DNA of 64,000 bases from contig NZ_LMHZ01000002.1 of assembly GCF_001428545.1 (NCBI RefSeq), positions 1,662-65,661 on the forward strand. The letters run 5' to 3'. The stretch comes from Noviherbaspirillum sp. Root189 (GTDB lineage: Bacteria; Pseudomonadota; Gammaproteobacteria; Burkholderiales; Burkholderiaceae_D). Below, piece after piece: positions 7,110 through 17,079 of this stretch (positions within the stretch are counted from its first letter, which is position 1; every line of letters starts with the position of its first letter). Under the pieces are notes generated by a model. It had not been told where the DNA came from. It saw nothing but the letters and a program-made list of their open reading frames with translations, and did not search any database. Made by a program: the position numbers and the translations under genes.

Positions 7110-9479
7110 ATGGAACATCGAAAGCACGAAAAGCACGATCACCATAATCACCAACACGCGCATACCGGGCATGACGCAACGCCTGCTTCTGCGGAAAAGC
7201 CCTTCATCGACCCGGTCTGCGGAATGAAAGTTGCCGCCCATCCCGAGAAGACCTTCACCCATAATGGTCTCTCCTACCATTTCTGCAGCGCGCGCTGCAT
7301 GGAAAAGTTTCGAGCGAATCCGGAGACTTACTTAAAGCCGAAAGAAAACTCACGGGCGGATACGTCGGTGCCTGAAGGGACGATGTATACCTGTCCGATG
7401 CATCCCGAAATTCAGGAACCAAAACCAGGCAACTGCCCGAAGTGCGGGATGGCCCTTGAGCCCATGATGCCTTCGCTTGGGGAGGAGGAGAATCCAGAAC
7501 TGGTCGATTTTCGTCGCCGCTTCTGGTGGACATTGCCGCTCACGTTTATCGTGACCGCCCTGGCAATGTTTAGCCATCAGATATTCCCGCAGGGGGTACC
7601 GGGTCAAAACTGGATGGAACTGGTTCTAAGCACGCCGGTTGTGCTGTACGCCGGCTGGCCATTCTTTGTCCGGTGGGCGCAATCCATCATCCATCGCAGC
7701 CCCAACATGTGGACGCTGATTGGCACCGGCACGGGCGCGGCGTATGGCTACAGCCTGGTCGCAACGATCGCTCCCGAACTGTTTCCTTCCGTATTTCAGA
7801 TGCATGGCCGCGTCGGCGTGTATTACGAAGCCGCAGCGGTAATCATCTCATTAACCCTTCTCGGCCAGATTCTCGAACTAAGGGCGCGGTCGCAGACTTC
7901 CGCTGCCATCAAATCACTTCTCGGGCTCGCGCCAAAGACCGCCCGCCGATTAAAGAATGACGGCACAGAGGAAGATGTGTCGCTGACCCATGTCCATGTC
8001 GGGGATGTGCTCCGGGTACGACCGGGCGAAAAAGTGCCGGTCGATGGCGAGGTGCTCGAAGGAGAAAGCGCACTCGACGAGTCCATGCTGACCGGGGAAC
8101 CCGTTCCGGTCACCAAGCGCGCTGGAGACAAGCTTATCGGTGCCACCATGAACACCAGTGGCAGCCTCGTGATGCGGGCTGAGAAAGTCGGTTCCCAAAC
8201 CATGCTTTCCCAGATCGTGCAGATGGTGGCGAACGCGCAGCGCTCTCGTGCGCCGATGCAGCGGCTTGCTGACGTGGTCGCCGCCTACTTTGTTGTGGTA
8301 GTCGTCACCATTGCCGCCTTGACCTTGCTTGGATGGGGCGTTTTTGGTCCCGAGCCAGGCTGGGTGTATGGTTTCGTCAATGCCGTCGCGGTGCTCATCA
8401 TTGCTTGCCCTTGTGCCTTGGGGCTCGCTACCCCCATGTCGATTATGGCGGCAACCGGCCGCGCGGCGACGCAAGGAATACTTTTCCGCGACGCCGCGGC
8501 TATCGAATCCATGCGCAAAATCGACACGCTCATTGTCGATAAGACTGGCACCCTGACCGAAGGCAAGCCTGCCTTCGACCGTGCGATCGCCGCACCAGGG
8601 TTGACTGAAAAGGATGTGCTTCAGCTGGCGGCAAGCATCGATCAGGGCAGTGAACACCCGCTGGCTCATGCCATCGTCGCGGAGGCTCGGAAACGCGGCA
8701 TCACGCTGTACAAGCCGGAGACGTTTGAGTCGTCGAGCGGGATCGGCGTACGAGGCGTGGTTACGGGAAGGCGAATTGCGCTCGGCAATACCGCACTGAT
8801 GGACCGCGAGAATGTTGACTGGAATTTACTTGTACGCGAAGCGGAAGACCTGCGCGCCGAGGGGGCGAGCGTGATGTATCTGGCTGCGGATAGCCAGTTA
8901 GTCGGTCTGCTGGCGGTTTCCGATCCGATCAAAAGTACGACGCCGGAAGCACTGCTGACCTTGAAAGAAGCCGGACTCAATGTGGTCATGGCGACAGGCG
9001 ACGGCGTAACTACCGCCAGGTCGGTGGCGAAACATTTAGGCATCCCGGAAGTGTATGGTGAAGTAAAACCGCAGGACAAGCTCGACCTTGTCGAGCGTTT
9101 CCAGAGAGAAGGGAAGATTGTCGCCATGGCCGGCGACGGCATCAACGATGCGCCTGCGCTGGCAAAATCCAATGTCGGTATCGCCATGGGAACCGGTACC
9201 GACGTCGCCATCAACAGCGCGCATGTCACCCTGGTAAAGGGAGACTTGCGTGCCATTGCTCAGGCTCGAATGCTCTCCGTCGACACCGTGCGCAACATGC
9301 GCCAAAACCTTGGCTTTGCGTTCGTATACAACGCCTTGGGAATCCCGCTGGCGGCCGGCCTGCTGTATCCGTTCACTGGACAGCTTTTGTCGCCAATGAT
9401 TGCGGCGCTGGCGATGAGTCTAAGTTCAGTTTCGGTCATCACGAATGCGCTTCGCCTGCGCAGAACAAGTAGAGGGTAA
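7110..9479 (+). CDS. copA: Copper-translocating P1B-type ATPase with YHS and heavy-metal-binding N-terminus
   Basis: A 789-residue inner-membrane Cu(I) exporter. The N-terminus is unusual: a His-rich stretch (residues 2-21), a YHS domain (about 32-76, DPVCGMK..., FCSARC) and a YTCPMHPEI...[11 protein letters not shown] heavy-metal-binding domain (93-119) replace the common CXXC HMA domains. The P-type core has the CPC transmembrane metal site (near 432), the TGEP actuator motif, the phosphorylated DKTGT (near 477), the HP motif (SEHPLA) and GDGINDAP (near 674). It is co-transcribed with CopZ, which supplies the missing HMA function. This architecture is typical of CopA/SilP-type ATPases of environmental proteobacteria. 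Confidence 0.95.
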   Translation: MEHRKHEKHDHHNHQHAHTGHDATPASAEKPFIDPVCGMKVAAHPEKTFTHNGLSYHFCSARCMEKFRANPETYLKPKENSRADTSVPEGTMYTCPMHPEIQEPKPGNCPKCGMALEPMMPSLGEEENPELVDFRRRFWWTLPLTFIVTALAMFSHQIFPQGVPGQNWMELVLSTPVVLYAGWPFFVRWAQSIIHRSPNMWTLIGTGTGAAYGYSLVATIAPELFPSVFQMHGRVGVYYEAAAVIISLTLLGQILELRARSQTSAAIKSLLGLAPKTARRLKNDGTEEDVSLTHVHVGDVLRVRPGEKVPVDGEVLEGESALDESMLTGEPVPVTKRAGDKLIGATMNTSGSLVMRAEKVGSQTMLSQIVQMVANAQRSRAPMQRLADVVAAYFVVVVVTIAALTLLGWGVFGPEPGWVYGFVNAVAVLIIACPCALGLATPMSIMAATGRAATQGILFRDAAAIESMRKIDTLIVDKTGTLTEGKPAFDRAIAAPGLTEKDVLQLAASIDQGSEHPLAHAIVAEARKRGITLYKPETFESSSGIGVRGVVTGRRIALGNTALMDRENVDWNLLVREAEDLRAEGASVMYLAADSQLVGLLAVSDPIKSTTPEALLTLKEAGLNVVMATGDGVTTARSVAKHLGIPEVYGEVKPQDKLDLVERFQREGKIVAMAGDGINDAPALAKSNVGIAMGTGTDVAINSAHVTLVKGDLRAIAQARMLSVDTVRNMRQNLGFAFVYNALGIPLAAGLLYPFTGQLLSPMIAALAMSLSSVSVITNALRLRRTSRG

Positions 9480-9599
9480 GACCGGCCTTTGCATGATTTG
9501 AGACTGGACCAGAATGCGAAACATGTATGGTTGGGTCTTATGCTCTTTTTTATTGCGTCGTGTCATCACGTTCCACGATGCAATGCATACAATTTGAGT

Positions 9600-10661
9600 A
9601 TGCCCTTTTTCATCATCGCAATATGTACCTCAGTCCTGACAGTTGCCACGCTGCTGCCTTTGTCGCGCTCATCACGGTGGTGGATACGCGACCTGGATTT
9701 TCCGCGTTTGCAAATTGTCGGTTCCGGCATCGCCCTCCTCCTTGCGCAAGCAGCCTTGCTGGATTTCTCGGCGTTCGGCGTCAAGGTAATTGTTGCGATT
9801 ACCATCTGCTGCGTTCTATATCAGGCCTGGTGGATACTTCCTTATACACGCCCCTTTCCCAATGAAGTGAAGTTGTTTGCCGGCGAGGAACCAAGAGAAT
9901 GTATTCGTATTCTGTCCGCGAACGTTCTCCAGTCAAATCGCAATGCCGCTGCTCTCCTTTCGTTGATACGGCACTATCAACCTGATATTTTCGTGACGCT
10001 CGAGTCAAATGGATGGTGGGAGAAGCAGCTTGATGCGCTGGAAAGCAACTATCCCTATTCCATCAAATGTCCGCTTGAAAATCTGTACGGCATGCACGTT
10101 TATTCAAAGCTGCGCCTGGAAAATAGCACCACGCAGTTTCTGGTCCAGCCGGATATTCCCTCCATGCATACCGTGACAGTTCTCCCTTCTGGAAAGAAGG
10201 TGCAAATGCACTTCCTGCATCCGACGCCCCCGAGCCCTACTGAAAACGAGGTGTCGACAGAACGTGATGCGGAACTCCTCATCGTGGCTAAACGTGTGGC
10301 TGGCCTTGATCATCCGACGATTGTTGCGGGCGATTTGAATGATGTCGCGTGGTCAACGACGACCAGGCTTTTTCGAAAGATCAGCGGATTGCTTGACCCC
10401 CGTGTCGGACGCGGCATGTTCAACACCTTTCATGCCAGCTACTGGTTTCTGCGCTGGCCGCTGGATCATCTTTTTCACAGCCGCCATTTCACTCTGTCAT
10501 TCATCAAACGGCTGCCGGCGTTTGGCTCGGATCATTTCCCCGTGCTGGTGGAACTGGTCTACGACGCTGCCACGGGCGTAGATCAGCAAGGGCTTGAGGC
10601 AAGCGTATCGGATGAAGTGGAGGCCGAAGAAAAAATCGCTGAGGAGTCAGGGAAAGCATAG
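9600..10661 (+). CDS. Membrane-anchored endonuclease/exonuclease/phosphatase-family protein
   Basis: About 353 residues from the ATG at 9600; the frame extends to a TTG at 9489, and neither start has a clear ribosome binding site. Two or three N-terminal membrane segments (FFIIAICTSVLTVATLL; IVGSGIALLLAQAALL; VIVAITICCVLY) are followed by an EEP fold: RILSANVLQSNRNAAALL, FVTLESNGWW (catalytic E), HPTPPSP, GDLNDVAW and the terminal GSDHFPVLVEL with the catalytic DH. Such proteins are phosphodiesterases acting on lipids or nucleic acids at the periplasmic face; the substrate is unknown. It follows copA by 120 bp and may be read through from it. Confidence 0.82.
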   Translation: MPFFIIAICTSVLTVATLLPLSRSSRWWIRDLDFPRLQIVGSGIALLLAQAALLDFSAFGVKVIVAITICCVLYQAWWILPYTRPFPNEVKLFAGEEPRECIRILSANVLQSNRNAAALLSLIRHYQPDIFVTLESNGWWEKQLDALESNYPYSIKCPLENLYGMHVYSKLRLENSTTQFLVQPDIPSMHTVTVLPSGKKVQMHFLHPTPPSPTENEVSTERDAELLIVAKRVAGLDHPTIVAGDLNDVAWSTTTRLFRKISGLLDPRVGRGMFNTFHASYWFLRWPLDHLFHSRHFTLSFIKRLPAFGSDHFPVLVELVYDAATGVDQQGLEASVSDEVEAEEKIAEESGKA

Positions 10662-10691
10662 CCAGCGTGCTGTGGGTGAATATGCCTGAGC

Positions 10692-11114
10692 TTATTCGGA
10701 AGGTAACAAGTCCGGGTTCCACACTACCTCCCACAGATGTTGATCGGGATCGCGGAAGTAACCGGCGTAGCCGCCCCAGAATGTTTCCTGGGGCGGCTTG
10801 ACAATGAACGCACCTGCTCGTTCCGCATCGCGCATGACTTGATCGACTTCGTCCCGCGTTGACACGTTGTGACCAATGCTGAACTGGAGAGCACCTGTCT
10901 GACCGGCCGCGATACCGGAATCATTAGCCATACTCTGGCGCGGCCAAAGCGCCAGTTTTAACCCGGCCTGCAGGTCGAAGAAGGCAACCGCTCCGTTCTC
11001 GAACTGCGTGCCGATGATGCCTTCGGTCGGCAATCCCAGCCCGTCTCGGTAAAAGCGTACTGCCTTCTCCAGATTTTCTACCGCAAGCGTAATGACGGAA
11101 ATGCGTGGTTTCAT
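10692..11114 (-). CDS. VOC-family (glyoxalase/bleomycin-resistance fold) protein
   Basis: A 140-residue protein with the duplicated beta-alpha-beta-beta-beta fold: ISVITLAVENLEKAVRFYRDGLGLPTEG at the start, and FWGGYAGYFRDPDQHLWEVVWNP at the end with the conserved DPDQ(H/N)LWE. The middle AERAGAFIVKPPQETFWG is typical of YPL-/glyoxalase-like VOC members. Metal ligands are plausible (H and E positions), but the reaction cannot be named. An AraC-family remnant lies upstream on the same strand. Confidence 0.88.
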   Translation of the reverse strand: MKPRISVITLAVENLEKAVRFYRDGLGLPTEGIIGTQFENGAVAFFDLQAGLKLALWPRQSMANDSGIAAGQTGALQFSIGHNVSTRDEVDQVMRDAERAGAFIVKPPQETFWGGYAGYFRDPDQHLWEVVWNPDLLPSE

Positions 11115-11189
11115 AATAAAACTCCTGTCGAAGCATGGCGTGCCGGCAATGCATGATGTGCACGCCTCACACTCTATGCGAAATAAACC

Positions 11190-11430
11190 TCATGGGGATT
11201 GCGATTGGATTTGCAATTGGTTTTGCGTTTGCCGATACTGCCCCGGCCTCATGCCAAACATGCGCGAGAACGCGTGGCTGAACGCAGCTCCCGACTGGTA
11301 TCTTACCGCTTCGCCAATCGCCACGACCAGACGTGCGTCGCGTACCGACCATTTCGTTGCCTACGCCATGCGGGTTTTCATTAACATGTCGCCCGGACTG
11401 GTCCGACGCGCCGGATACGGAATTCGGCCT
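11190..11430 (-). pseudogene. AraC-family regulator, C-terminal remnant
   Basis: The minus strand reads the second HTH of an AraC regulator, VVAIGEAVRYQSGAAFSHAFSRMFGMRPGQYRQ, ending at a stop at 11190-11192. Upstream of it the frame is interrupted by a stop (after SPGDMLMKTRMA, the degraded equivalent of SP..YL...RM), and nothing further N-terminal is recognisable. Only about 70-80 residues of the usual 250-300 survive. It lies just upstream of the VOC gene, which it may once have controlled. Confidence 0.6.
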
Positions 11431-11578
11431 CTTCTACTGAGTCGTCTGGCTGATTGCTTATGCTTAATGGAAATCCTGGTTATCAATCCGGATCTGTTAT
11501 AGATTTAGTGATTCAAAGCTTGTGCCATTCGTGTTTTCAAACATGGCGAAGCCTCATACATTTCTACCGATTGCACTC

Positions 11579-12901
11579 ATGGATCGTCATTACCCTTACT
11601 CTTTTCTTGCCGTAATTTTCCTTCCAGTGACTGTTGCCGCGGCTCCCGTTTCTGTCATCAGCTGGCAAGGCACGACCGAGATCGCGACAGGGCCTGGCGA
11701 AAAGGGGCCGTGGGAGCAAAACAATTCCCGCTACAACTATGTTGACGATCCAACGGTAAGCATTGATCAGCGCGGTAACGTGGCCTTGGCCTGGGTCGAC
11801 CAGACGCGCAAGGATGTCCTGTTCCAGCGGCTATCACCGGATGGCAGCAAGCAGCTTGCCGGACCGGTAAACGTGTCGCGCAGTCCGGGCACCTTTTCCT
11901 GGATTCCACGGATGGCGCGTGCCACGGAATCGCCGGAACGCATCTATGTTCTCTGGCAGGAAATTATTTTCTCGGGCGGCTCGCACGGCGGCGACATGCT
12001 GTTCGCTCGCTCCGAGGACAACGGCGCGACATTCTCCGAACCTCTCAACCTTTCCCGTTCTATGGGCGGTGACGGCAAGGGGCGGATCAATGCCAAGGTC
12101 TGGCATAACGGAAGCTACGATCTGGTTGCGGGACCGGATGGCACGCTTTATACAACGTGGACCGAGTACGACGGAGCATTGTGGTTTAGTCGCTCGACCG
12201 ACGGTGGGAAGAGCTTTTCACCGCCGCAACTTGTCGGCGACGGCAAGAACGCCGCACCCACACGTGCACCGTCGCTTGCGCTGGGCAGCGACCGCAGGAT
12301 CTACCTCGCATGGACCACGGGCGAGAACGACAACGCGGATATACACGTGGCAAGCTCTGTCGACGGTGGAATGACGTTCGGCGCACCGGAGATCGTCGCT
12401 CCGGGCAAGGGCTACTCGGACGCCCCCAAACTTGCCGCTTCACCGGACGGGATGCTTCACCTTGTGTATTCCCAGAGCAGGGGCGGTCCCTTCGACCAGT
12501 ATCAGGTTATGTATACGCGGTCGGCCGACGGGAGAAAGTTTGATGCACCTCGCGTGCTTTCGATCCCGTTGCCGAAGGGTGTGGAAAGTGCAGCCTATTC
12601 GTCATTCAGTATTGATGCTGCCGGCCGGCTATATGTCGTGTACGAATTGTTCCCCGATTACCGGGAACGGCCTCGCGGACTTGGCTTCAGCGTTTCCATT
12701 GACAACGGCAAGAGTTTTACCGCGCCGGCGCTAGTGCCTGGGAGCCGCGACCCAAGCGGGGGAGCGAACGGCAGCCATCAGGGACTGATGATGAACAAGC
12801 TTGCGGTGAATCGCGACGGGAACATAGGCATTGTCAACAGCAGCCTTCTGCAAGGTAAGAAAAGCCGTGTGTGGCTGATCCAGGGAAAAATTTCGGGTTG
12901 A
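11579..12901 (+). CDS. Secreted Asp-box (BNR repeat, sialidase-fold) protein
   Basis: A 440-residue protein from the ATG at 11579, the start that gives a proper signal peptide (DRHYPYSFLAVIFLPVTVAAAP); in-frame starts exist at 11522 and 11543. Four Asp-box motifs mark a six-bladed propeller: SEDNGATF, STDGGKSF, SVDGGMTF and SIDNGKSF, each followed by a blade with A(Y/W) strands such as RIYLAWTTGENDNADIHVASS. The Arg triad of true sialidases cannot be confirmed by eye, so exo-sialidase activity should not be assumed. It is probably periplasmic or secreted and binds or processes glycans. Confidence 0.8.
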   Translation: MDRHYPYSFLAVIFLPVTVAAAPVSVISWQGTTEIATGPGEKGPWEQNNSRYNYVDDPTVSIDQRGNVALAWVDQTRKDVLFQRLSPDGSKQLAGPVNVSRSPGTFSWIPRMARATESPERIYVLWQEIIFSGGSHGGDMLFARSEDNGATFSEPLNLSRSMGGDGKGRINAKVWHNGSYDLVAGPDGTLYTTWTEYDGALWFSRSTDGGKSFSPPQLVGDGKNAAPTRAPSLALGSDRRIYLAWTTGENDNADIHVASSVDGGMTFGAPEIVAPGKGYSDAPKLAASPDGMLHLVYSQSRGGPFDQYQVMYTRSADGRKFDAPRVLSIPLPKGVESAAYSSFSIDAAGRLYVVYELFPDYRERPRGLGFSVSIDNGKSFTAPALVPGSRDPSGGANGSHQGLMMNKLAVNRDGNIGIVNSSLLQGKKSRVWLIQGKISG

Positions 12902-13105
12902 CTGCGGCATCTCTCTCTTTTCCGGAGTAGCTGCTCACGGTCCTGCTTCGGACGAAAAATCACCTCTGCTGGATAGGCTGCAGGCGGCTGCACTTGCTTT
13001 GACGTACGGTTGGGGAGTTGTGCTAGCTCGTGATTTGCTGACAAGGCTCGTCGACAGTTTTCGTTACAGGCAAATTCGTATGCTGCCTGGTGAGGCCGGC
13101 CAATA

Positions 13106-13360
13106 GTGTTCAACGGCGGACCAGTCAGGTCGAAAACGCTAGATGAATACCAAAACGTCGTCGCCAGCCGCAAATCTCCAAAGGATCTGGAAGAGCCTTT
13201 CCTGATGAAGCCGGTGACCGTCGCGGTGATCCACAACATCGCGTTTGTGAAGGCGCATTGCCCGATGCTTGGGTTTAACTATGTCGATTATTTGTCCTTT
13301 GTCCATACCGAAGGGACATGGCATATCGTCAGCAAAATGTTTACGGACGTACCGCTTTGA
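13106..13360 (+). pseudogene. Lumazine-binding/NTF2-like protein, 5'-truncated remnant
   Basis: The frame (first possible start a GTG at 13106) reads the C-terminal two thirds of a putative lumazine-binding (NTF2-like) protein: VRSKTLDEYQNVVASR, VAVIHNIAFVKAHCPMLGFNYVDYLSFVHTEGTWHIVSKMF, where the DYLS(F/L)....G.W.IV.K(M/V)F ending is the family signature. The first 40 or so residues (the active helix and catalytic-site loop) are not present in any frame just upstream. It is probably non-functional, although a short product could still be made. Confidence 0.55.
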
Positions 13361-13496
13361 GACCCTGCCGGCGCAGCCCCGCAGTCAAAAATGCCGGCTG
13401 CTGTATCGGGTAGAATGAAAATTCTTCAGCTGTACAACCGGGCCGCGTCACGAGAGTAATCCGGCACGCGTGACGAGCCCCTACCGAGGATGTGTC

Positions 13497-14450
13497 ATGC
13501 CACTTCGTCTGCCGCCACTTTCTTCCCTCCGTTTTTTTGAAGCGGCTGGCAGGCACCAGAGTTTCAAGCTGGCCGCAGCGGAATTGAATGTGACGCCGAG
13601 CGCCGTGAGCCATGGCATCGTCAGCCTGGAGCAAGCTCTCGGCGTCGAACTGTTCACCCGTGAACCACGCGGGCTTTCTTTGACGCCGGAGGGAGCGGAT
13701 TATCTGCTCTACATCGCCGAAGCATTTTCCCTGATTGCGACCGGGACGCAACGCCTGCCCAATCGTCGCGCACACCAGACCATTGCCGTTAGTTGCGCGC
13801 CGACGCTCGCGTCTCGCTGGCTGCTGCCGCGTCTGCATGGCTTTCGTCAGCGCTGGCCTAACATCAGCGTGACCGTCGATACGTCACGCCAGCAGGTTGG
13901 CTTTCCGGTCGATGGATTCGACTTTGCGATACGCATGAGTCGGGCGCCGGTTGCCGGTGCGGCATGGAACCGTTTGTTTGGGGAGAAGCTGGTTCCCGTG
14001 TGTAGCTCTTCCTATCGAGCTGCCCTGCTTGAGGGGGCAGGAAAGCCGGACTTGCGGCGGGCGACGCTGATCCATGTCAATCCGGCGAGCGAGGACTGGC
14101 AGACGTGGCTGGAAGGCGCCGGGATGGAAGGCATCGCCCTGTCCGGCGGATTGCGTGTCGATACCATCCAGCTTGCGTTCGAGGCAGCGGCGGCCGGCCT
14201 CGGCGTTGCCCTGGGCCGGCGGCCGCTGGTGGATCCCGATCTCGAATCAGGTGCCCTGGTTGAGGTTGGCCTGGATCCGATTCCGGCACGCACCGCGTAT
14301 TGGCTGGTGAGTTCGCAAGGCGCCGATCATCGGCCCGACCTCGCGGGCTTCAAGCAATGGCTGCTCAGGGAGGCGGGCACACTCCGGGAAACCCCGCAGC
14401 CGTCCGACCCGATTGCACCGGAGCGCCACGCGGGCGCCGCCCGGAACTGA
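13497..14450 (+). CDS. LysR-family transcriptional regulator (GcvA-like)
   Basis: A 317-residue protein; the ATG at 13497 has GAGGA upstream. The N-terminal HTH (residues 6-65: LPPLSSLRFFEAAGRHQSFKLAAAELNVTPSAVSHGIVSLEQALGVELF) is of the GcvA/AmpR type, followed by a periplasmic-binding-like effector domain (TIAVSCAPTLASRWLLPRL to the end). The C-terminal 30 residues are an unusual Pro/Ala/Arg extension. It is followed at 134 bp by an MFS transporter on the same strand, which it may regulate; no effector can be named. Confidence 0.9.
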   Translation: MPLRLPPLSSLRFFEAAGRHQSFKLAAAELNVTPSAVSHGIVSLEQALGVELFTREPRGLSLTPEGADYLLYIAEAFSLIATGTQRLPNRRAHQTIAVSCAPTLASRWLLPRLHGFRQRWPNISVTVDTSRQQVGFPVDGFDFAIRMSRAPVAGAAWNRLFGEKLVPVCSSSYRAALLEGAGKPDLRRATLIHVNPASEDWQTWLEGAGMEGIALSGGLRVDTIQLAFEAAAAGLGVALGRRPLVDPDLESGALVEVGLDPIPARTAYWLVSSQGADHRPDLAGFKQWLLREAGTLRETPQPSDPIAPERHAGAARN

Positions 14451-14583
14451 TTCGTTCTGCTACAGCGCATCGTCGCGTACCCGCGCTGCGTCGGACAGGT
14501 GAAGCCAGTTCACCTGTGATCAAACACTTTTCGTTTGCTGCATCAGCATCCCGCTGCCAACATTGTCCCAGGAGGACAACACT

Positions 14584-15852
14584 ATGTCGGCAGGCACCAC
14601 CACTTATTTTGCGGCACTGAAAAACAGAACAACGCTCATCATCATCGCCGGCGCACTCATCCTGAGCGCCGCCATGGGAATCCGGCAAACCTTCGGCTTG
14701 TTCATCGGGCCGTTTTCGTTTGATCGCGGAATGCCGGTGTCGCTGATTGCGTTTGCGATCGCCCTCCATAATCTTGTGTGGGGATTTGCGCAGCCGTTTG
14801 CCGGCGCTGCCGCGGATCGCTATGGATCCGCCCCGGTCGTTGGGTTTGGCGCCATTACATTTGCCTGCGGCCTGGCACTTGCATCTATTGCGCAATCGGG
14901 CACAGTCCTCGTGATCGGCATGGGACTGCTGGTCGGTATCGGCATCAGTTGCACCAGCTTTGGCGTGGTACTCAGCGCCGTGGGTCGCGTCGCATCCGCT
15001 GAAAAGCGGAGCATGGCAATGGGCCTGGCCAGCGCGGGCGGATCGCTGGGGCAGTTCCTGCTGGTTCCGCTGACGCAGACCACACGAGAAATGATCGGTG
15101 TGCCGGGTTCGCTGCTCGTGCTCGGAGGACTGATCCTCGCCATCGCACCACTCGGCATTCTTCTTGATCGCCGCGAGACTGGAAGCACGGTGTCCAAGGA
15201 GGTGTTACCGGCCGCCGATTCCCTTACTTTTTCGTTGAAGGAAGTCTTGCTGCTGGCAAGCAGGCATCGCGGCTATCTGCTGCTGACACTGGGCTTTTTC
15301 ACCTGCGGCTTTCAGCTCGCATTCATCGCAACGCACCTGCCCGGCTATCTGTTCCTGTGCCACATGCCGACGGGCCTTGGCGCGACCGCACTGGCGCTGA
15401 TCGGTCTTTTTAATATGGTGGGGACCTGGGCATGCGGCTGGCTTGGCGGGCGCATCCGCCAGCAAACCGTGCTCGGATGGCTTTACCTGATCCGCGGCGT
15501 CGTCATTGCAGCGTTCTTTCTTCTGCCGAAATCGACGGCATCGGTTGTCATCTTCGCCGCCGTGATGGGCCTGACCTGGCTGGGCACCGTGCCATTGACG
15601 AGCGGACTGGTGGCCAAGCTGTTTGGCGTCCGGCATCTCGGCACCTTGTTTGGCATCTGTTTTCTCAGTCACCAGATCGGTTCCTTCCTGGGTGCCTGGC
15701 TCGGCGGTTTTGTGTTCGACCTGACAGGTTCGTATACCTGGATATGGGCAGCGACTGCTGCGGCAGGATTGTTCGCTGCCATGCTGCATTTCCCCATTGA
15801 CGACACGGCCGTGCACACTCGCGACATCAATGGGAAACCTGCAAGTGCATGA
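14584..15852 (+). CDS. MFS transporter
   Basis: A 422-residue protein; the ATG at 14584 has an AGGAGG upstream. It has twelve predicted membrane segments: an opening TTLIIIAGALILSAAMGIRQTFGLFIGPF, a FAQPFAGAAADRYGSAPVVGFG segment with the conserved D(R)YG loop between helices 2 and 3, and a central hydrophilic loop (about 195-225). GIRQTFGLF is typical of a family of proteobacterial MFS carriers annotated as YbfB-like or oxalate/formate-like. The substrate is unknown. It follows the LysR gene and converges with the alcohol dehydrogenase at 20 bp. Confidence 0.9.
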   Translation: MSAGTTTYFAALKNRTTLIIIAGALILSAAMGIRQTFGLFIGPFSFDRGMPVSLIAFAIALHNLVWGFAQPFAGAAADRYGSAPVVGFGAITFACGLALASIAQSGTVLVIGMGLLVGIGISCTSFGVVLSAVGRVASAEKRSMAMGLASAGGSLGQFLLVPLTQTTREMIGVPGSLLVLGGLILAIAPLGILLDRRETGSTVSKEVLPAADSLTFSLKEVLLLASRHRGYLLLTLGFFTCGFQLAFIATHLPGYLFLCHMPTGLGATALALIGLFNMVGTWACGWLGGRIRQQTVLGWLYLIRGVVIAAFFLLPKSTASVVIFAAVMGLTWLGTVPLTSGLVAKLFGVRHLGTLFGICFLSHQIGSFLGAWLGGFVFDLTGSYTWIWAATAAAGLFAAMLHFPIDDTAVHTRDINGKPASA

Positions 15853-15872
15853 AAGATGAAACAGAAAACGTA

Positions 15873-16982
15873 TCAGGAAAAGACAATCACGCCGCGTGCA
15901 TTGATGCCCGAGCTCAGGTCCGCGAATGCCTGCGGCGCTTCGTCGATCGTATACGTCCTGGTGATCAATTCATCCAGCTTGAGATGATGCGTGTTGTACA
16001 GGCGAAGCAGACGCGGAAAATCTTCGCGCGGACGCGCTGATCCGAAGTAGCTGCCGGTCAGCGTCTTTTCACCGAAGGTCAGCGATGCGGTGCGAATCGA
16101 CGTCATGTCCTTGAGCCCGGCAACGCCGACGACCACGGCGGTTCCGCCCTTGCCGAGCACGCCGTAAGCTTGCGCTGCAATCTCCCCCGATCCGACGCAT
16201 TCAAATGCATAGTCAGCGCCGCCCTGCGTCAAGGCATTGATTGCCTTGACCACGTTGTCGGTACTCTTTGCATTGACGACATGGGTTGCGCCAAATTCGC
16301 GGGCCATGTCCAGCTTCCTGTCGGAAGTGTCGACCGCAACAATCATCGCCGCCCCGGAGATCACACAACCCTGGATCACATTCAGGCCGACACCGCCGCA
16401 ACCAAAAACGACGGCGACCGTGCCCGGCGACACCTTGGCGGTGTTGATCGCGGCGCCCACCCCGGTCATCACGCCACAACCGACCAGCGCGGCTTTTTCC
16501 AGCGGTACGGCGGCGTCGATCTTGACGACATTGTCCATGTGCAGCGTTGCGTACTCCGACATCACGCCGCATCCGGAAAAAACGCTCAAGGGATTTCCTG
16601 CAAGGTCGCTTGTCCGGACAGTGCCATCCGGCAGTGTCATGGTGGCTTTTCCGGCCTGGTCGCACAGTTGCGGACGTCCTGTCTGGCAATAGCGGCACTT
16701 GCCGCACATGCTGACAAAGGAACTCAAGACATGATCGCCCACCTTGTATTCATCGACGCCTTCACCGAGCGCGACGATCACGCCCGCGCCTTCATGACCG
16801 AGAACGAGCGGAGGCGGAAAAGGAATGGTCCCGTTGGTCGCCGACAGGTCGCTGTGGCAGACACCGCAAGCCGCCAGCTTGATCATGACTTCACCACGTC
16901 GGGGAGCGTCGACAAGAATGTCTTCCACCACCACAGGCTGGTCCTTTTCCCGCCAGACAACGGCACGTGATTTTTGTTGCAT
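15873..16982 (-). CDS. Zn-dependent alcohol dehydrogenase (class III-like MDR)
   Basis: A 369-residue protein; the ATG at 16982 has GAGGAG seven bases upstream. The catalytic zinc site is GVCHSD (Cys plus His/Asp) and GHEGAG; the structural zinc has CGKCRYCQTGRPQLC. The NAD-binding GCGGVGLNVIQG lies near residue 195. The sequence is close to the NDMA-dependent/aryl-alcohol and AdhC group of the medium-chain dehydrogenase superfamily. It oxidises an alcohol with NAD(P)+; the substrate is unspecified. It stands alone between the MFS gene and the GGDEF-EAL gene. Confidence 0.9.
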   Translation of the reverse strand: MQQKSRAVVWREKDQPVVVEDILVDAPRRGEVMIKLAACGVCHSDLSATNGTIPFPPPLVLGHEGAGVIVALGEGVDEYKVGDHVLSSFVSMCGKCRYCQTGRPQLCDQAGKATMTLPDGTVRTSDLAGNPLSVFSGCGVMSEYATLHMDNVVKIDAAVPLEKAALVGCGVMTGVGAAINTAKVSPGTVAVVFGCGGVGLNVIQGCVISGAAMIVAVDTSDRKLDMAREFGATHVVNAKSTDNVVKAINALTQGGADYAFECVGSGEIAAQAYGVLGKGGTAVVVGVAGLKDMTSIRTASLTFGEKTLTGSYFGSARPREDFPRLLRLYNTHHLKLDELITRTYTIDEAPQAFADLSSGINARGVIVFS

Positions 16983-17079
16983 AGGGCTCCTCGCTTTATT
17001 TGACTGAATTTGACTGAAAAATGGGTCAACCGGGATAGCGAAACTTACCATGTCGGCGTTTTATCATGCCTTGGGCTGT

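Noticed and set aside
11579-12901. Annotation as a true sialidase
   Set aside because: Asp-boxes alone define the propeller; the arginine triad and Tyr/Glu nucleophile pair could not be confirmed.
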